Of a stretch of DNA of 64,000 nt, positions 9,587 to 22,109 are shown piece by piece. The notes beneath the pieces are model-generated. The model ran no database searches. It saw nothing but the letters and a program-made list of their open reading frames with translations, and was not told the DNA's origin. Positions within the stretch are counted from its first letter, which is position 1, and every line of letters begins with the position of its first letter. The translations under genes and the position numbers were made by a program. The stretch covers positions 1 to 64,000 of the forward strand of contig MZNV01002169.1 of assembly GCA_002081555.1 (NCBI GenBank), written 5' to 3'. The stretch comes from Protostelium mycophagum (taxonomy: Eukaryota; Evosea; Variosea; Protosteliida; Protosteliaceae).

Positions 9587-12500
9587 CTACCAGAAGGGAC
9601 ACCAACCGATGTAACATTGGCATAAATTCTCATGTGAGGTTGCCTGATTGATCAATCTCTGCACTTGTTCTGGGATGTCTAAACTCTCTGTTCCAAAATC
9701 TCTCCCTGTTAATTTTCTGCTCACTCTATTTGTCACCTGAACCGACATCAGCCATCGTTGTCCACATCAACAAAGAGAATGTACCTGCACGGCTTTGCGG
9801 TTCATGACTTCAGAATTACCCAGTTGAGGCTCTTGTCCAGCTTCTTCTTGGTTCTCTGAAGGCGCTCCTCTTATATCGGGTGTCTCTGGTGGTCTCACAG
9901 CATTTGCATCTGTTAAAGTTGATGATTGGCCAAGTGATAAAGATGTGATACCTGGGGAGGTGGTTGTGATGAGCCTCCAATTGATTATTGGATCGTACAC
10001 AAACGCTTCCAACACAGCCATGAGACTCTCCTTATTGTCCCTCATCACCTTCATGACGCTCTCACAAGTGCATCGGTACGTCCCTTCTATGCCTGAGACC
10101 TCCATAGCTTTGATCAACATGCGAGTCAGCCTGAATGGTATCTTCTCTGGGTATTTATCTCTGTGTGTCGCTACTTCAAAACATTCTCCAAAGTCGATGT
10201 GGATCACTGCTCCCGTGTGCCGATCGAGCATGAGATTGGAAGGATGCCTATCCCCCAGACCCAAGATGTACCCCACCATACTCATCACTCCTAAGGATCG
10301 TGTGTACACTGTCCTCCTCTCTAACCACATCTACAACCGTTAGATGTATTGGTTATACCATCATCTACCTCAGAATTTGAACTCTTCAGCCACAATATTC
10401 TCTCTAAATCCGATCCATTTGTGCTCTCTAACGCAAATTGGAAAGATTCCACCTTCTGCATCAATGTAAGGTTATCGTATTGCAGCTCAGGGGCCTTCTG
10501 CATCATCAACCTGTCTTGATTGATATCATGTACGTGTGTATCTATCTATATTATATAAATACCTGTGTTCTATGTTTGTCCATATCTTCCTTGATTCTCG
10601 GTAATCTCTGATCAGCTGATGTAATGTGTCACTGTGTGGGACCCAACCAATCAACCCACTGTTGGGTGATAATGGGATCACTGAGTATCTCACAATACAG
10701 AGATGGTTCTTGTGTGTCTCATACTCGTGTGATAATAGCGTGTTCACCAGTCCGAATAATTGCATCACTCTCTCATCTTGTCTTAAATCTTCGTGACCTT
10801 TTGATGTTGGAATTATGTTTCTGATATAAATATTTTTTATTATTTTTATATTATATAATAATATATTACATATACATATTATATAATAATATTCACACCT
10901 TTAAGTAAGAACTGATATTCGGCACCATCTGAACCATTTGTGATCAATTTTCTAGGTCTCTGCTTGGATGGGATGACCGTTAAAGTTGGGTGGAATGATT
11001 TGATCCTGACTAGTTTACTGTTGGTCCGATATGTTCCTGGTATAATCGCCTCCAGATCCACAGCATTCATCAACTTGGGAGACACTTGTGAGAGTTCGAG
11101 AGATGTGAATTGTGGGAGTTGCTTTGTGAGTCTTCTGAATACTTTGTAGTAGAGATCCCATGCTGTGTTCAATTCGTTGGGTCGCTTAGTCCTTTCGAAT
11201 CTCTTCACTCTTTCATACGCATCTTGAAGATCTCTTCCGTATGCCACTTGGAATGCCACCTCTCTAGCTGTCTCTGGTCCCTTCTCCAACATCTCGTGGA
11301 GTGGTTTTAATGTTGCAAGCATGGCGTCCATATTCCTCTCTCCGAAACAGCTCCTGTATATTTTGAGTATGTTCTATGTTATGTATGGTGATCACCTTGA
11401 TGCTTCTTCTATACCCTCATGCCACATCTCGTGCCATAATATAGATGCTCTCACCAACTCGTTACTCACTAGTTGGGATTGCTCCACGAGGCGAGGAGAA
11501 TGCTTCTTCATCTTCTCGATGACAGCTATAGCACCACTGACTCTCAATGATGAATGGGATTTAGATGCGACCATGAGTGGGTAGACTAACGCTTGTGGAT
11601 GCACCTTCCCGATAGATGATAATAATTCATTGATCAACCTTCTCACTGGAACTACTGACACGTGAATACGTGCGATGATCTGGGGTATGACCTGTAGATG
11701 TAAATATCGATGTTGTATTCAATATGTACTGACTTGGAGCCAAGTATCCACAGATACTGTGGTGAATCCATCAATCAACGCTGTCTCCACTTCCCTCAAG
11801 TTTCCATATTTAAACCACAGATTCAATAATCGTAGTAAATCCTGTAGCGACTGTCTTGGTCCGAGAGAGATGGCTCTGAAGAACCCAGATATCGCAGGGA
11901 CTAGATGTGCGTTGATTTTTCTTCTGTATACATTTCCTCCGGCTTTCTCATAATAAGATATGGAGGAGTAATTGGAGAGGGCGTAGCCGTGCCATGCCTT
12001 GTACCAGTTGGGGTCATGCTCTATCGCACCTTGGAATGAATTGATGATCGAAGGGATGCTGTTATCGTCTAATCCTTCCATGTGGCTGTGCCATTCTCCC
12101 AACTTTAAAAACACTCTCGCTTGTATCCAATTGTCGTTCTTCACTGGCGCGAATCTGTTGAAACATCAATACGTTTCTATTGGACTGGTGAATATTTCTT
12201 CACCTTCTGAGGTAATCGAATGCGGTACGCTGGTGACCAGCATCCCATAGATGTCTTATATATCCGAAGACCACCTTCGGGTGTGCATTAGGGATGGTGA
12301 GGGGGTTTATGATGTTGCCCTCGTTTGTCATACCCAGCAATTTGATCATGGTCTTGTGGGATAAGTCGATTCTACCGTTCTTTCTGCACAAGGAAGTGAA
12401 TTTGATGAGCGAGTCCACATTTTCTAACGGGCTGAGTACGAGTGATCTGACTCTCAATACGTCTTGCCACGTGTCTATCTTCCTCTCGCAGCCGGCTAGT

Positions 12501-15500
12501 CTTGATGTCCAATTGGATAAGATCGTACTTCTTCTCTCTGGGTATTGTTTGTAGGACATCACTTCCTCCAACTCTGCCAACTGTTGTACTCTGACGATGG
12601 CGTGATAAGCTCTGGAATAACTCTCTCCTAATAATGCGGATAATTCGGTATCGATCTGCTTTCTACAGGCGTCGATGTGCTTCTGCGCTTCATCAAAATG
12701 ACCGTTGTGGATCTCCAAGACAGATCTGAAGAAACCCCATTCTACACTGCTCCTCTCCACAAGCGATGAGTACACGTTGAATAATTCCCAGTTATTCGTG
12801 CTCCAAGCACCTGATGTGATCATCGGTGCGGCCCTCTTCTTAAGAGCGTTATTGTTGCTTTTCCAAACTTCTTGTGCGAGGAATTCCAACTTGTCCCACT
12901 CCCCGAGCGCGTGGAGACACCTCATTTTCCCGAGAATATTTCCGGGATCCGTACTGTCCTTCTTCTCGTAAGCGGCCAGAGCGCTGTCCCACCGCTGCAA
13001 CTTCTCGTACCAAGACTCTTTCAGTTGTACATTATAGTTCTTCTGTGCGTAATGCAATATGCCTAATGCAGCTTCTGGTAGTTGTAGTTGGTTATATATG
13101 GCGATGAGTGCTTCTATCGATGCTACGGGTGTCGTTCTGAATTCCATCTCTTTGTAATGTAATGCCTTTGCGAATGCGTGACATTTCTCTGCCAATTGTC
13201 CGAGTGTCTTCGGATCGATGGGTAAAGGCTTCTCATCCTATTCTTGTCATCAAAAGAACATTCAAGGTGATTACCTGTTCCATGAACTCTGCCAGATTCA
13301 ATAAGATCTGCAATATCTCCTGTGGGACATTATGGGACGATAAGGCCGTCTCCAATGATGATATCAACTCCTGCTGGTACTGCTCCGGTAATTCTGACCA
13401 GCAAGATACGAACCCAGCGTTGAATAATTCCTTGACAAGAGGGTGGTAGTCGTTCGCCACAGAAATGCAAGAGCGAAGTGCAGGTGATGGGGATTCCCTC
13501 AACAATGCCACGGAGAATTGACGCATCCACTCGATCCAATCCTCTCTGGTACTTCTCTGTGATACTTCCCATGCTTTCCGAAGATTGTGCTCGTTCAGTT
13601 TAATCTTTCTGACCGTATCGAGGTGTCCATCCTCGATAGAGAGTTGGCTGCTCTTCCTCTCTACGGTTGTATCTCTTGATGAGTATTCACTACCCTCTCC
13701 TTTGTTCTCCGCAGATAGATACTCTTGTACGTATTTGTCGTAATCTGCCGTGATGTTCTGTGGTATGTGCTGCTTCTGAATGACTTTATCTACGTGAGGA
13801 GCGAACATGCTGTAGTCCCTTCCTGCTCCTATGAATCATCTCATCCACCTCATATCATTTACCTAGTTGCTTAGCCACGATCAATATCGCTTCTATTATG
13901 GGAGGATATAGCTCTGATGAGCAAGTATCGAGAAGTCTGATCAACGGATTCAATATCCTAGATCCCAAATTACTGACGTTAAACTGTTGCGTCAATCGTA
14001 TTAACGTGTTCAGACCGTGGTGTCTCAGTACTGTCGCTGACTTGTGTGGTGCATCGTTGTATTCTGATATCTTCACCACTGCCGGTATCACCAGATGTAT
14101 GTACTCCTCCAAGTTATTTCCAAAGACGATCAATGCGTGTAGCCCTCTGATCACTGCTTCGTGATTCTCGTGCTCATGATGTAAAACCTATTTATACTCA
14201 ATATATGGTTGTTGTACATCAAGATACCTCCAATATCTTTGGTAATAATTTCGGAATATACAATTTGAAATCATCAGATAATGCGGAGGAGATCTCTTCT
14301 ATAACACCGATGATGTGTACTAGATTACTGGAATGCCAATATTCTTGAATCAAATAGAATATATCTGGTAAGTAATCTCTTATGTGCTGTCTAACTCGAG
14401 CGATGATCTGTCCGAGATGCTGGAATAAAACTGTTCTAAATTCACTGTCACATCCCTTCATCACTTGTACGAATGGTGGCATAATCTGTATTTATGAATA
14501 AATATATCCATAATTATATGAATAAATATATCCATAAATATATACCTGAGGCAAGAACTGTATAGACTTGATGCCCAATGATTTGATGATAAACATTAAG
14601 GCGTGGATAACAAGGTTTCTGTACTGTGAGAGGGATGGATCCCTCAATATCCTCATCAGTGAAGCTATGGTGATCGTCGGGTAATATTCTTCTTGTGATG
14701 GAGATAATATCCCCAGTGCATCTATAATTCCATCCTTATCTGGTGTTTTCACTGTCTTCCCGGTACCCAATGGATCGTCTTCATCCTCCCTGCCCTCTAG
14801 TTGTAATTTATTCATTCTCTGCTTGTATGGATCGAGTGCTCCAATAATTCCGAATGCTTTGATCACCTTTATGTTGTTAATAAAATAACAATGTTGATAT
14901 AACATAATAATCGATGTTATTAATGAAATAATAATATTGATTACCTCGAGACGTATGATTGGATTAGTTTCAGTTTGAATCTCATTTAACAGAGTATCTA
15001 GTAATCTTGGGTAATCAGTGAATGGTTTGATCACATATCCACAATGTCCTGATAATTGCCCTAATGTCCTTATTGCTACCTATTATAATATAAATATCAA
15101 TAATAATAATAATAATATAAATATCAATAATAATATAAATATTACCTCTCTCTTTGACGGGGAAGATTGATCTTGTAATGTCTCAATAATTAATGGCATT
15201 AATTCAGAGATATGCGATTTTAGATAATCAGCTGTCACCGCTGCCAATTGACCGACAGTGGATAATGCTGCTGAAGATACTGCCGCATCGTTCTCTCTTA
15301 ATTTCGGGAAGAGTGCGATGATGATGGGGACTACATATGGCTTTACTATCTCTGATGATTCTTCTATCAGTGTTCCCATCAACTTGCATGACTCTTCCTT
15401 TGTACGTGAATCTCCTGAGTGTTCTATACACACATTAGTATTATTGTATCATATCTATATATATCTATATATATAATATATATATACCTAATTGGGTTAA

Positions 15501-18079
15501 TAGACGGATGAGGGTCTTTCTGAGTGATGGTAATACGTGTGCCGGATTACAATGAGCTAATCTACATAATATGTCCAGTGATATCTGCCTTATCTCAAAT
15601 ACCTCATCATTCAATGCTATAAATAGACATCTACAATAGATTATTATGAGCGTAAATATATGACAATACCTCAGGTTGTTTGCTTGTGCCAGGTGATTAT
15701 CAAAAGAAGTGAGTAGGGAGGATAAGACAGTATATCTTATATCTGTATCTGGATCTGATATTCCAACACTCAACAGCTTCTCCAGTATCTCACTCACTAC
15801 AACGCTGTGGTATCGCCCCTCTATCCCTTTATTACTAGAGTCTTTAATTGATGAATGTATATGTATGTTTGTGGTTACCTCGGAGCGATCATGAGCTTAG
15901 TGCAACAGAGTGCGGCTTCTTTTCTTATCTGGGTGGATGGGTCCTTTAAATAATGAACGATGCATGTGCGCAGCATCTCTGTCAGATGATAGGATTCAAA
16001 CTCAAAGGTTCCTATGCAATGGATCAATATATATGATATATATGGTATATATGATATATATGATATATGATATATATGATATATATGATATATGATAGGA
16101 TAGTTCACCTAATATGCGAAGGGCCAGAGCAATAACTCTGTCTTGATCTTCTTTGCTCGTAGTTGTAGATGATGGGGGCATCACTGTTACATTATTGGGT
16201 ATCTTTCTTCTCCACTTGGCGGGTGTTCCTGTCATCGTTATATTCAATCTAATACATTCCATTCACCTGGGTAATAAAATAATTTTCCTGCCAATGTCAT
16301 GCTGAGTAGATCCAATAATCTCTCTTGTATCTCTGATGATATATCTGGTATATGCATAGCTATATTATACAACGCATCTGTTAATCCTTGGGACAGCCCA
16401 CAAGCAAATATCGCATCCAGGAGCTCCAAGACTGCTTCTCTGAATGTAACACCGACAGCCTCACTCATCATGGAGACACACATGACTGCCTCAGGTGCGC
16501 AGCTCACCCCTATCATTCATCAACCTCATGCATCAGCAAATATTCTGATAAGATATCATATTCTGATATCATCTTTATTTTTATAATGCAAAAGAGATGG
16601 TATAATTATTTCATCCAGAGTTGGATACTGAAAGAGTAGATTGAATACCTTTGAGCTTGGGAGTAAGGCCAGACTTTATAGATGCGATTATCTGATCAAG
16701 GAAAGGATTTATATTCTCCTTCACTATCACAGCCACCTGACCCGATCAACATCATTCTAATCACATCCACATTATTCATGTATAAATAATATTATTATTA
16801 TTTCGTATATATACACAACATTAAAATGAATCATTACCTGACCGATAGAAACAAATGCGTTCGGCCTCGAATCCGAGTCTTTTTTAGACAAATTGATGAG
16901 ATAATTCATCGTAAATTCCAGATGATTCTTGCTAAATTCTTCTGGTGAGAAAGCGGCCAGGCAGGGTAAGACGATGATGACCGTCTTTTTGATCAATTTG
17001 TCCCGGGAATCTCTGTACTTCATCACTGTGTTCACCACATCCACATATCTCTCCTTCAAAAACTCTTGTCCGCTGTGTTTTAACAAAGCACCCACGACTA
17101 ATAATGATGCGTGAATCGTCTCTGGTGTTGAGTATTTGTTTAATCCTTTGTTGACCTACTCTCATTCATTCAAAAGAAATAAAACATTTGATCGTACCTC
17201 TTCGTATATCTTTTGGTACCACTGCAGTCTGAATCGGTTTTCTCTCTCTGAAATGAGCTGTAATGCTGCATCTAAGGCGTCTACTGCACATTCTCTGATG
17301 GCTGGTTTTGGATCTCTCAAGGCGACCCACACAAGGTCAACAAATGACGAAACGTATCCATAAAATAATGTAGGAGATCTAATAGCTAACTCTCTATATA
17401 TATTAGATGATATCTTGGTATTCAACTTGCCTCAGGATGAGACAGGCGGCGTGTCTCTTTCCTTCATGCCTCTCAGCAACCTTTACGTATACTCAGTACA
17501 AGCCCTTCTATTCAACAAAAGAACTCACCTGGAGCCATTCCAGAGCTCTTTGCATATCAAAAGCGACACATTCTGCTGTGATGGTGGAACCAATGCAAGA
17601 CATCTCTCCGATTGCTTTTGCGGCTCTACTCATCACCTGCTCGTCATTGCTCTTTAAACCAATTCTGTAGTAATTGGCAAGAACACTCGTGTAATCATCG
17701 TAAGCGACCTGGGTTCGTTCAATAAGAGAGGGTATTGCATTCTGACCTCTATTAATCTTTCTACGGCCATGAGAGCACCAACTCTCTCGCCATTATTTGG
17801 TGAGTGAATGAGATTCCATATATGTGTCTTCAACAAGTTTTTTAGCCACCTGTTGTAGGCCTCTGATGACAATTCTCTTGATTTACTCAATACCTGGATG
17901 TCATCAGTTTGATATATGGGTCAGTAACAGTTACATAATTTCTAAGAGAGTTGGCAGCAGCATATTTCACTTCCTCATCTACCCTAATCAAGATCAATTT
18001 CAATGAGTTCCAGTATTGATAATCACTTTGTTCTCAAATCATTAAGAATGCTTGATAGAGTTGAGTCAGCGAGCTCCAT
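9587..18079 (-). CDS. tor: TOR (target of rapamycin) Ser/Thr kinase
   Basis: Central nutrient- and growth-responsive PIKK kinase of TORC1/TORC2. Reading right to left: N-terminal HEAT repeats (about 18.0-13.8 kb, with the conserved [16 protein letters not shown] near 14.85 kb), FAT domain (about 13.8-11.7 kb, e.g. [13 protein letters not shown] and [20 protein letters not shown]), FRB domain ([18 protein letters not shown], 11.4 kb), PI3K-like catalytic domain with catalytic loop [16 protein letters not shown] and metal site HIDFGECFE (about 10.2 kb), and a C-terminal FATC ([22 protein letters not shown]) ending at TAG 9587-9589. More than twenty short introns interrupt it. The rapamycin-contact region of FRB is conserved. 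The 5' end is unsure: the apparent start [15 protein letters not shown] at 18079 is one base out of frame with the next HEAT segment [15 protein letters not shown] (near 18030). Confidence 0.95.
16020..16100. repeat. GATATAT microsatellite in a TOR intron
   Basis: Irregular tandem copies of GATATATA/GATATATG fill a TOR intron. AT-rich short repeats of the same type also occur at 10830-10890, 14490-14545, 15080-15140 and 15450-15487 in other TOR introns. Confidence 0.8.
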
Positions 18080-18189
18080 TCATAAAGAAGCTCTTGTGCG
18101 TGTTCGGATGTTGACTTGAAATCTGATCTGAAATATTTTCTTCTTCGCATGCCTGGACTGATTTCTGCGCATAAAATATACAAATTTTA

Positions 18190-19476
18190 TTACAATGAAT
18201 AGTTTTGGAACATGCGTGGTATCTCTATATGATTGCATATCCTTGATGCTCCAAACGACCCAATGGAAAGAGCTGGGAATATCTCGATCTCGCCCAACTG
18301 TAATATATGAGGATCCTCTATAGAGGCAATATAGAGGTAATATACATACGTCTCCTGAGTTTGATTTCGAAGCCCATTTGGAGTATCTCAAATTATTATA
18401 ATCACTAGATGATATGAATATGGGTGTCTATATTCAATATATCAATATTACCTCTGTACAACATGGTTCACAGAAACATGATTTGACCAGACAGGGTTAT
18501 GTATCTTATGTATCTCTGCATTATTGACGTAGAATACTGCATATCCTTCTCTCATATCGATCAGCACTCCGAGCACATCACCGTCGTTTAGTTTAGGGAC
18601 AGTGACATCTTCATGCCCAGGACAGAATATCCTGTGTGTACCGGCATCGCTATAGTAAGCGCATGATCCTCGTCTATAGAGATAAATCATTTGTCCAGAT
18701 CGGTACATTTTGTGTGACATTACCCTTTGCCAACGTGCTCTCTGGCTGTGGAATCAAATTCTTTTGAGGCAAAACCGAAACTGAACCAGGCTGTATGATG
18801 TGAGAATGGGTGTCTGTGGAGAGGTACATACATCCGATCCTCTCTATCTTAACTTGAAAATAATACTTGTTTAACCCGCTCATACACAGATCGCCTCGAA
18901 TAGAGGGATTGTGTCCTCCTATTTGAGATTATTTCATGTCTTTGTGTACGGTCGTACCTGGTATTCTCTTGGCCAATTCACAGTGGTCGGTGATCTCGAT
19001 GGCCGTATCTCGATCTGAACTGCTCCACTTCCATACTTTTAGAAGAGGAAAGTACTGCACTACACAGCTCAGTTTACACTTATGTTTCGTAAACCTACCA
19101 TGCTTAAAATATAACTCTCTCCAAGACTGGCAAGAGGAAGGTGCTCTATCCTCTGTAAATCCTCTCACAATACAATATCTCCTCCAGATCATCTTCGTCT
19201 AAATCAGGAAAACTCTCTCTGCAACCTCACCTCGCGCCTGGAGCACTCTGCGAATCGCTTGCATACCAGAGGAATAGATTTCATGTCTCTGGTCTCAAGG
19301 AAGGAGAAGATGTATTCGATGACATCATGTGGTAAAGAGTTTACACGATGTTGTTTTGATTTTGGGCTCTTGGAAAGGCCTTTTGCTTTGTCTGAACGTA
19401 CCACTTTCAAAAATGATTGTGGTAATTTCGTTGTTAGCTGAGTGTGCATTTCTCTGATCTTAATTAAAATCTTCAT
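18190..19476 (-). CDS. F-box and SPRY domain protein
   Basis: Likely substrate-recognition subunit of an SCF ubiquitin ligase. The N terminus (MKILIKIREMHTQL, ATG at 19474-19476) leads into an F-box: VNSLPHDVIEYIFSFLETRD followed by MKSIPLVCKRFAECSR. After a charged linker with two WxxxY-type elements comes a SPRY/B30.2 domain: KYYFQVKIERIGCMYLS, GDVLGVLIDMREGYAVFYVN and a last strand GEIEIFPALSIGSFG, ending at TAA 18190-18192. The Fbxo45/SPRYD3 layout (F-box then SPRY) is similar. Introns are short. The coding frame remains open upstream of the chosen ATG, so an extra 5' exon is possible. It lies just upstream of TOR on the same strand. Confidence 0.8.
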
Positions 19477-20058
19477 CTGTTGAACAAAGTGCACCTCTTC
19501 GTTTGCGTGGTTCGTCCTGCTGATCGTGCTTTTGCGTATGGATCAACGGAATGGAAATAAGCTTTTTGGAATTTCTTCAACTTCCACCACCAAGAAAAGG
19601 ACTCAAGAACACATCTTCCCACCTAAATCCACCCACTCAACCCATATTCTCACAATACACACGAACCATCTTCTCATCTTTAATAGAATCAAAATTCGAA
19701 ATTTTATGCACAAAAAATCAAATCACACCAATTAATCAAAGTTTGGGTAAAAAGTTTTTTAATTTACAAAATAAAATGGTGAATCCACCAATACATACAA
19801 CATTTATGTCCGACATTTTCAATATTTCTTTCAAAATAGAATATATCATAATCTACGATAGAATTGAAGACAATAATAAGATAGAATGATGCTGTGAACT
19901 CTACTGCCTTATCATCCATGTCCCACACAATCGTGTGGGGTGGTCATCTGATGAGAATATTCCATTCTCTCGTGAGTTTTGATATTTATCCTGGTGTTTT
20001 TGAGTTGTAGATGTAATAGGTTCAGAAAAGGAGTGTGCTCCTGATTTCACATTTTCTG
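19477..20058. other. Divergent intergenic region
   Basis: A-rich, low-complexity sequence between the F-box/SPRY gene (-) and the coiled-coil gene (+). Open stretches at 19526-19890 are low-complexity Thr/His/Asn/Ile text and are not credible genes. Confidence 0.4.
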
Positions 20059-21561
20059 ATGTCAAGACAGGATGATACACAACGGCTGCACAATGTACAA
20101 ACGAAACTCAACTCCGCGATATCAGAAGTACGATCAATCGCTCCTTCCTAATTGCTCAAGATCATTCAGATCACCACCTTAAAAGAAGAAATAGCACAGA
20201 ATGACTTGAGGAAGAGAAGATTAGGCTCCACGATGGAGAGATTGAAGTCCTTGCTTGAAAATGAATCGAGTCCAATGTGGAAGAGGGGGAGCGCAGCAGA
20301 CAAAGCCCTTCTACAACGGTTATGCCAAGAGATGGGCGCAGAAGACGGGATGTACTGTAGAATGATCATGGTGAGGGATTAGAACTGGATCGTCTGAGTG
20401 TTGAAGGAATGTGAACCATACGGAACAAAACAAAAAGGCGAAGAATGGAACACAAAGCAATTTCTAAAATGGTCTTTTGATCTGCTTCAAAGAATACAGG
20501 AGGAGACATTACCTGTTCAATTACTCCACTTCTTTGTCTTATTGAACAGCCATCTGTGAGAAATTTCGTAATTCTATTACTTGGCTCATACTCTTAGAAT
20601 GACATCAGATTGGATTTCTCGAACATTTAGGACAATAGATAAACATTCAGATGTATCGTCTAAACACTGGGTATATTTCTGCAATCACATAATCGAAAAT
20701 AGGTGCAATACCCTTGATAATCAATTTAATTCTTATAATCATCAGAACAATACGCAATTATTTGCAGAGGGAAGAGATGATGACCAGAGAGGTACATTCA
20801 CAACTCATCATTGCAATTCACGCTCCTTAGATCTTTGAGAAAAACATCAACAGTAAGTTGGGAGAAGAACACAGCACAGAGATGATGGGACACTTGTATA
20901 TCTGGTATAAATATACTCTCTTGAAGAATCTACCCTTCAAGATCTGCACAACAGAAGACGATCAGATCATTGTGAAGGTGCAGTTTCAGGTTTATTTCCA
21001 AGAATACCACAAATAAAATGGCCATCATTGAATAAGCGCACAGCTGCGAAGGCCAGAAGTACTGTGGCAGCCTTATATGTGGTCAGTCATATTGCACACA
21101 GAAGATGTAGAGAGGAGAGAGGGACACTGCTATTACAAGGACAAAGACAAGGGCATGGGGATGATTGTTGGTCCTCTTTCTTTTGTGAGATATGATAGAG
21201 GAAATGATTTAGAGTATGGCCCTGTGGTGACTGCCCCCCCAAATCGAGAGGTGACTTTTGCTTTTGAATGACGAAGGAGTTGTGCGCGAGCAGATGCTGG
21301 CATGAATGTGACAACATGACAACAGTGCTATCCGTTTGTGTTCCTAGTGCGCTGCTCTGTGAAATAAAGAAGGATTCCAAGTTTATGTTTAAACATGATG
21401 CAGATTGGAGACATGTTCCCAACAGCAAGAGGGTGAGTGTTGAGTGGTGAAGAGTAGAGCTAAGAGAGGATAGATTCCTGTACTTGAAAGAAGATCTCAG
21501 ACTCCAGAGAATCGGACAAGAGATCACAACGAAGAAGCCGGAATGGATGTTCACTGATTAA
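20059..21561 (+). CDS. Uncharacterised coiled-coil protein
   Basis: I do not recognise the family. The first two exons join in frame across a 33-nt intron to give MSRQDDTQRLHNVQTKLNSA continuing into a charged coiled coil (LKEEIAQNDLRKRRLGSTMERLK broken here: LKEEIAQNDLRK, then LGSTMERLKSLLENE). Later exons give KQFLKWSFDLLQRIQEETLP, HLYIWYKYTLLKNLPFKIC, GHCYYKDKDKGMGMIVGPLS and a last exon REDRFLYLKEDLRLQRIGQE ending PEWMFTD and TAA 21559-21561. Intermediate splice sites are less certain. The protein would be about 350-400 residues, soluble and mostly helical at its N terminus. Its stop lies 26 bp from that of Cpn10 on the other strand. Confidence 0.5.
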
Positions 21562-21586
21562 AGAAGAGATTTCCAAAATATTGATT

Positions 21587-21934
21587 TTATTGCTTGGCGG
21601 CGTCTTCTAATTCGACGATGCCGAGGATGTCCTCCTCGCGGACCATGTTGTATTCTTGTTCATTGACCTTGACAGTCTGCTCCCAGCCAGCTAACATGAC
21701 CAGATCTCCCTTCTTAACGCTCATTGGAGAGAAGCTACCGTCGTCTCTTCGTTTTCCTCTTCCAATCTCTACGACAGTACCCCAGTTGTGTTTCTGTTGG
21801 ACTGACTCAGGGAGTATGATTCCACCGATGGTCTGCTTGTGAGGGACAGCCTTTTGGACCAAAACGCGGTCGAAGAGGGGTGTCAAGCGTTTGATGCGGG
21901 CGAGGGAAGACTGGATAATATCAGATGTGATCAT
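21587..21934 (-). CDS. hspE: 10 kDa chaperonin (Cpn10/GroES), mitochondrial
   Basis: Co-chaperonin lid of the Cpn60 folding chamber, expected in the mitochondrial matrix. Single exon of 115 residues, a little longer than the usual 95-102. The core begins LTPLFDRVLVQKAVPHKQTI and includes the mobile-loop/roof signature GGIILPESVQQKHNWGTVV, the dome segment KKGDLVMLAGW and the C-terminal strand YNMVREEDILGIVE. The first 15 residues (MITSDIIQSSLARIKR) are a short basic extension suited to import. It is divergent from the gene starting at 22110, leaving about 175 bp for both promoters, and converges with the coiled-coil gene on its left. Confidence 0.95.
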   Translation of the reverse strand: MITSDIIQSSLARIKRLTPLFDRVLVQKAVPHKQTIGGIILPESVQQKHNWGTVVEIGRGKRRDDGSFSPMSVKKGDLVMLAGWEQTVKVNEQEYNMVREEDILGIVELEDAAKQ

Positions 21935-22109
21935 GACATAATCAGTTCAGATCGAATCGATCAGAACGAGAGAAGAGGAAGCGTAAAAGTTTTGACCGAA
22001 TGTTAACAATTACCATTTTGTGATCAGTGATGCAGAAAATGATGATCTTGTTTGGGTTTCATTCCTTTGATCCATCTACATCGTTTTTGTTCACAAATTT
22101 CATTTCCGG

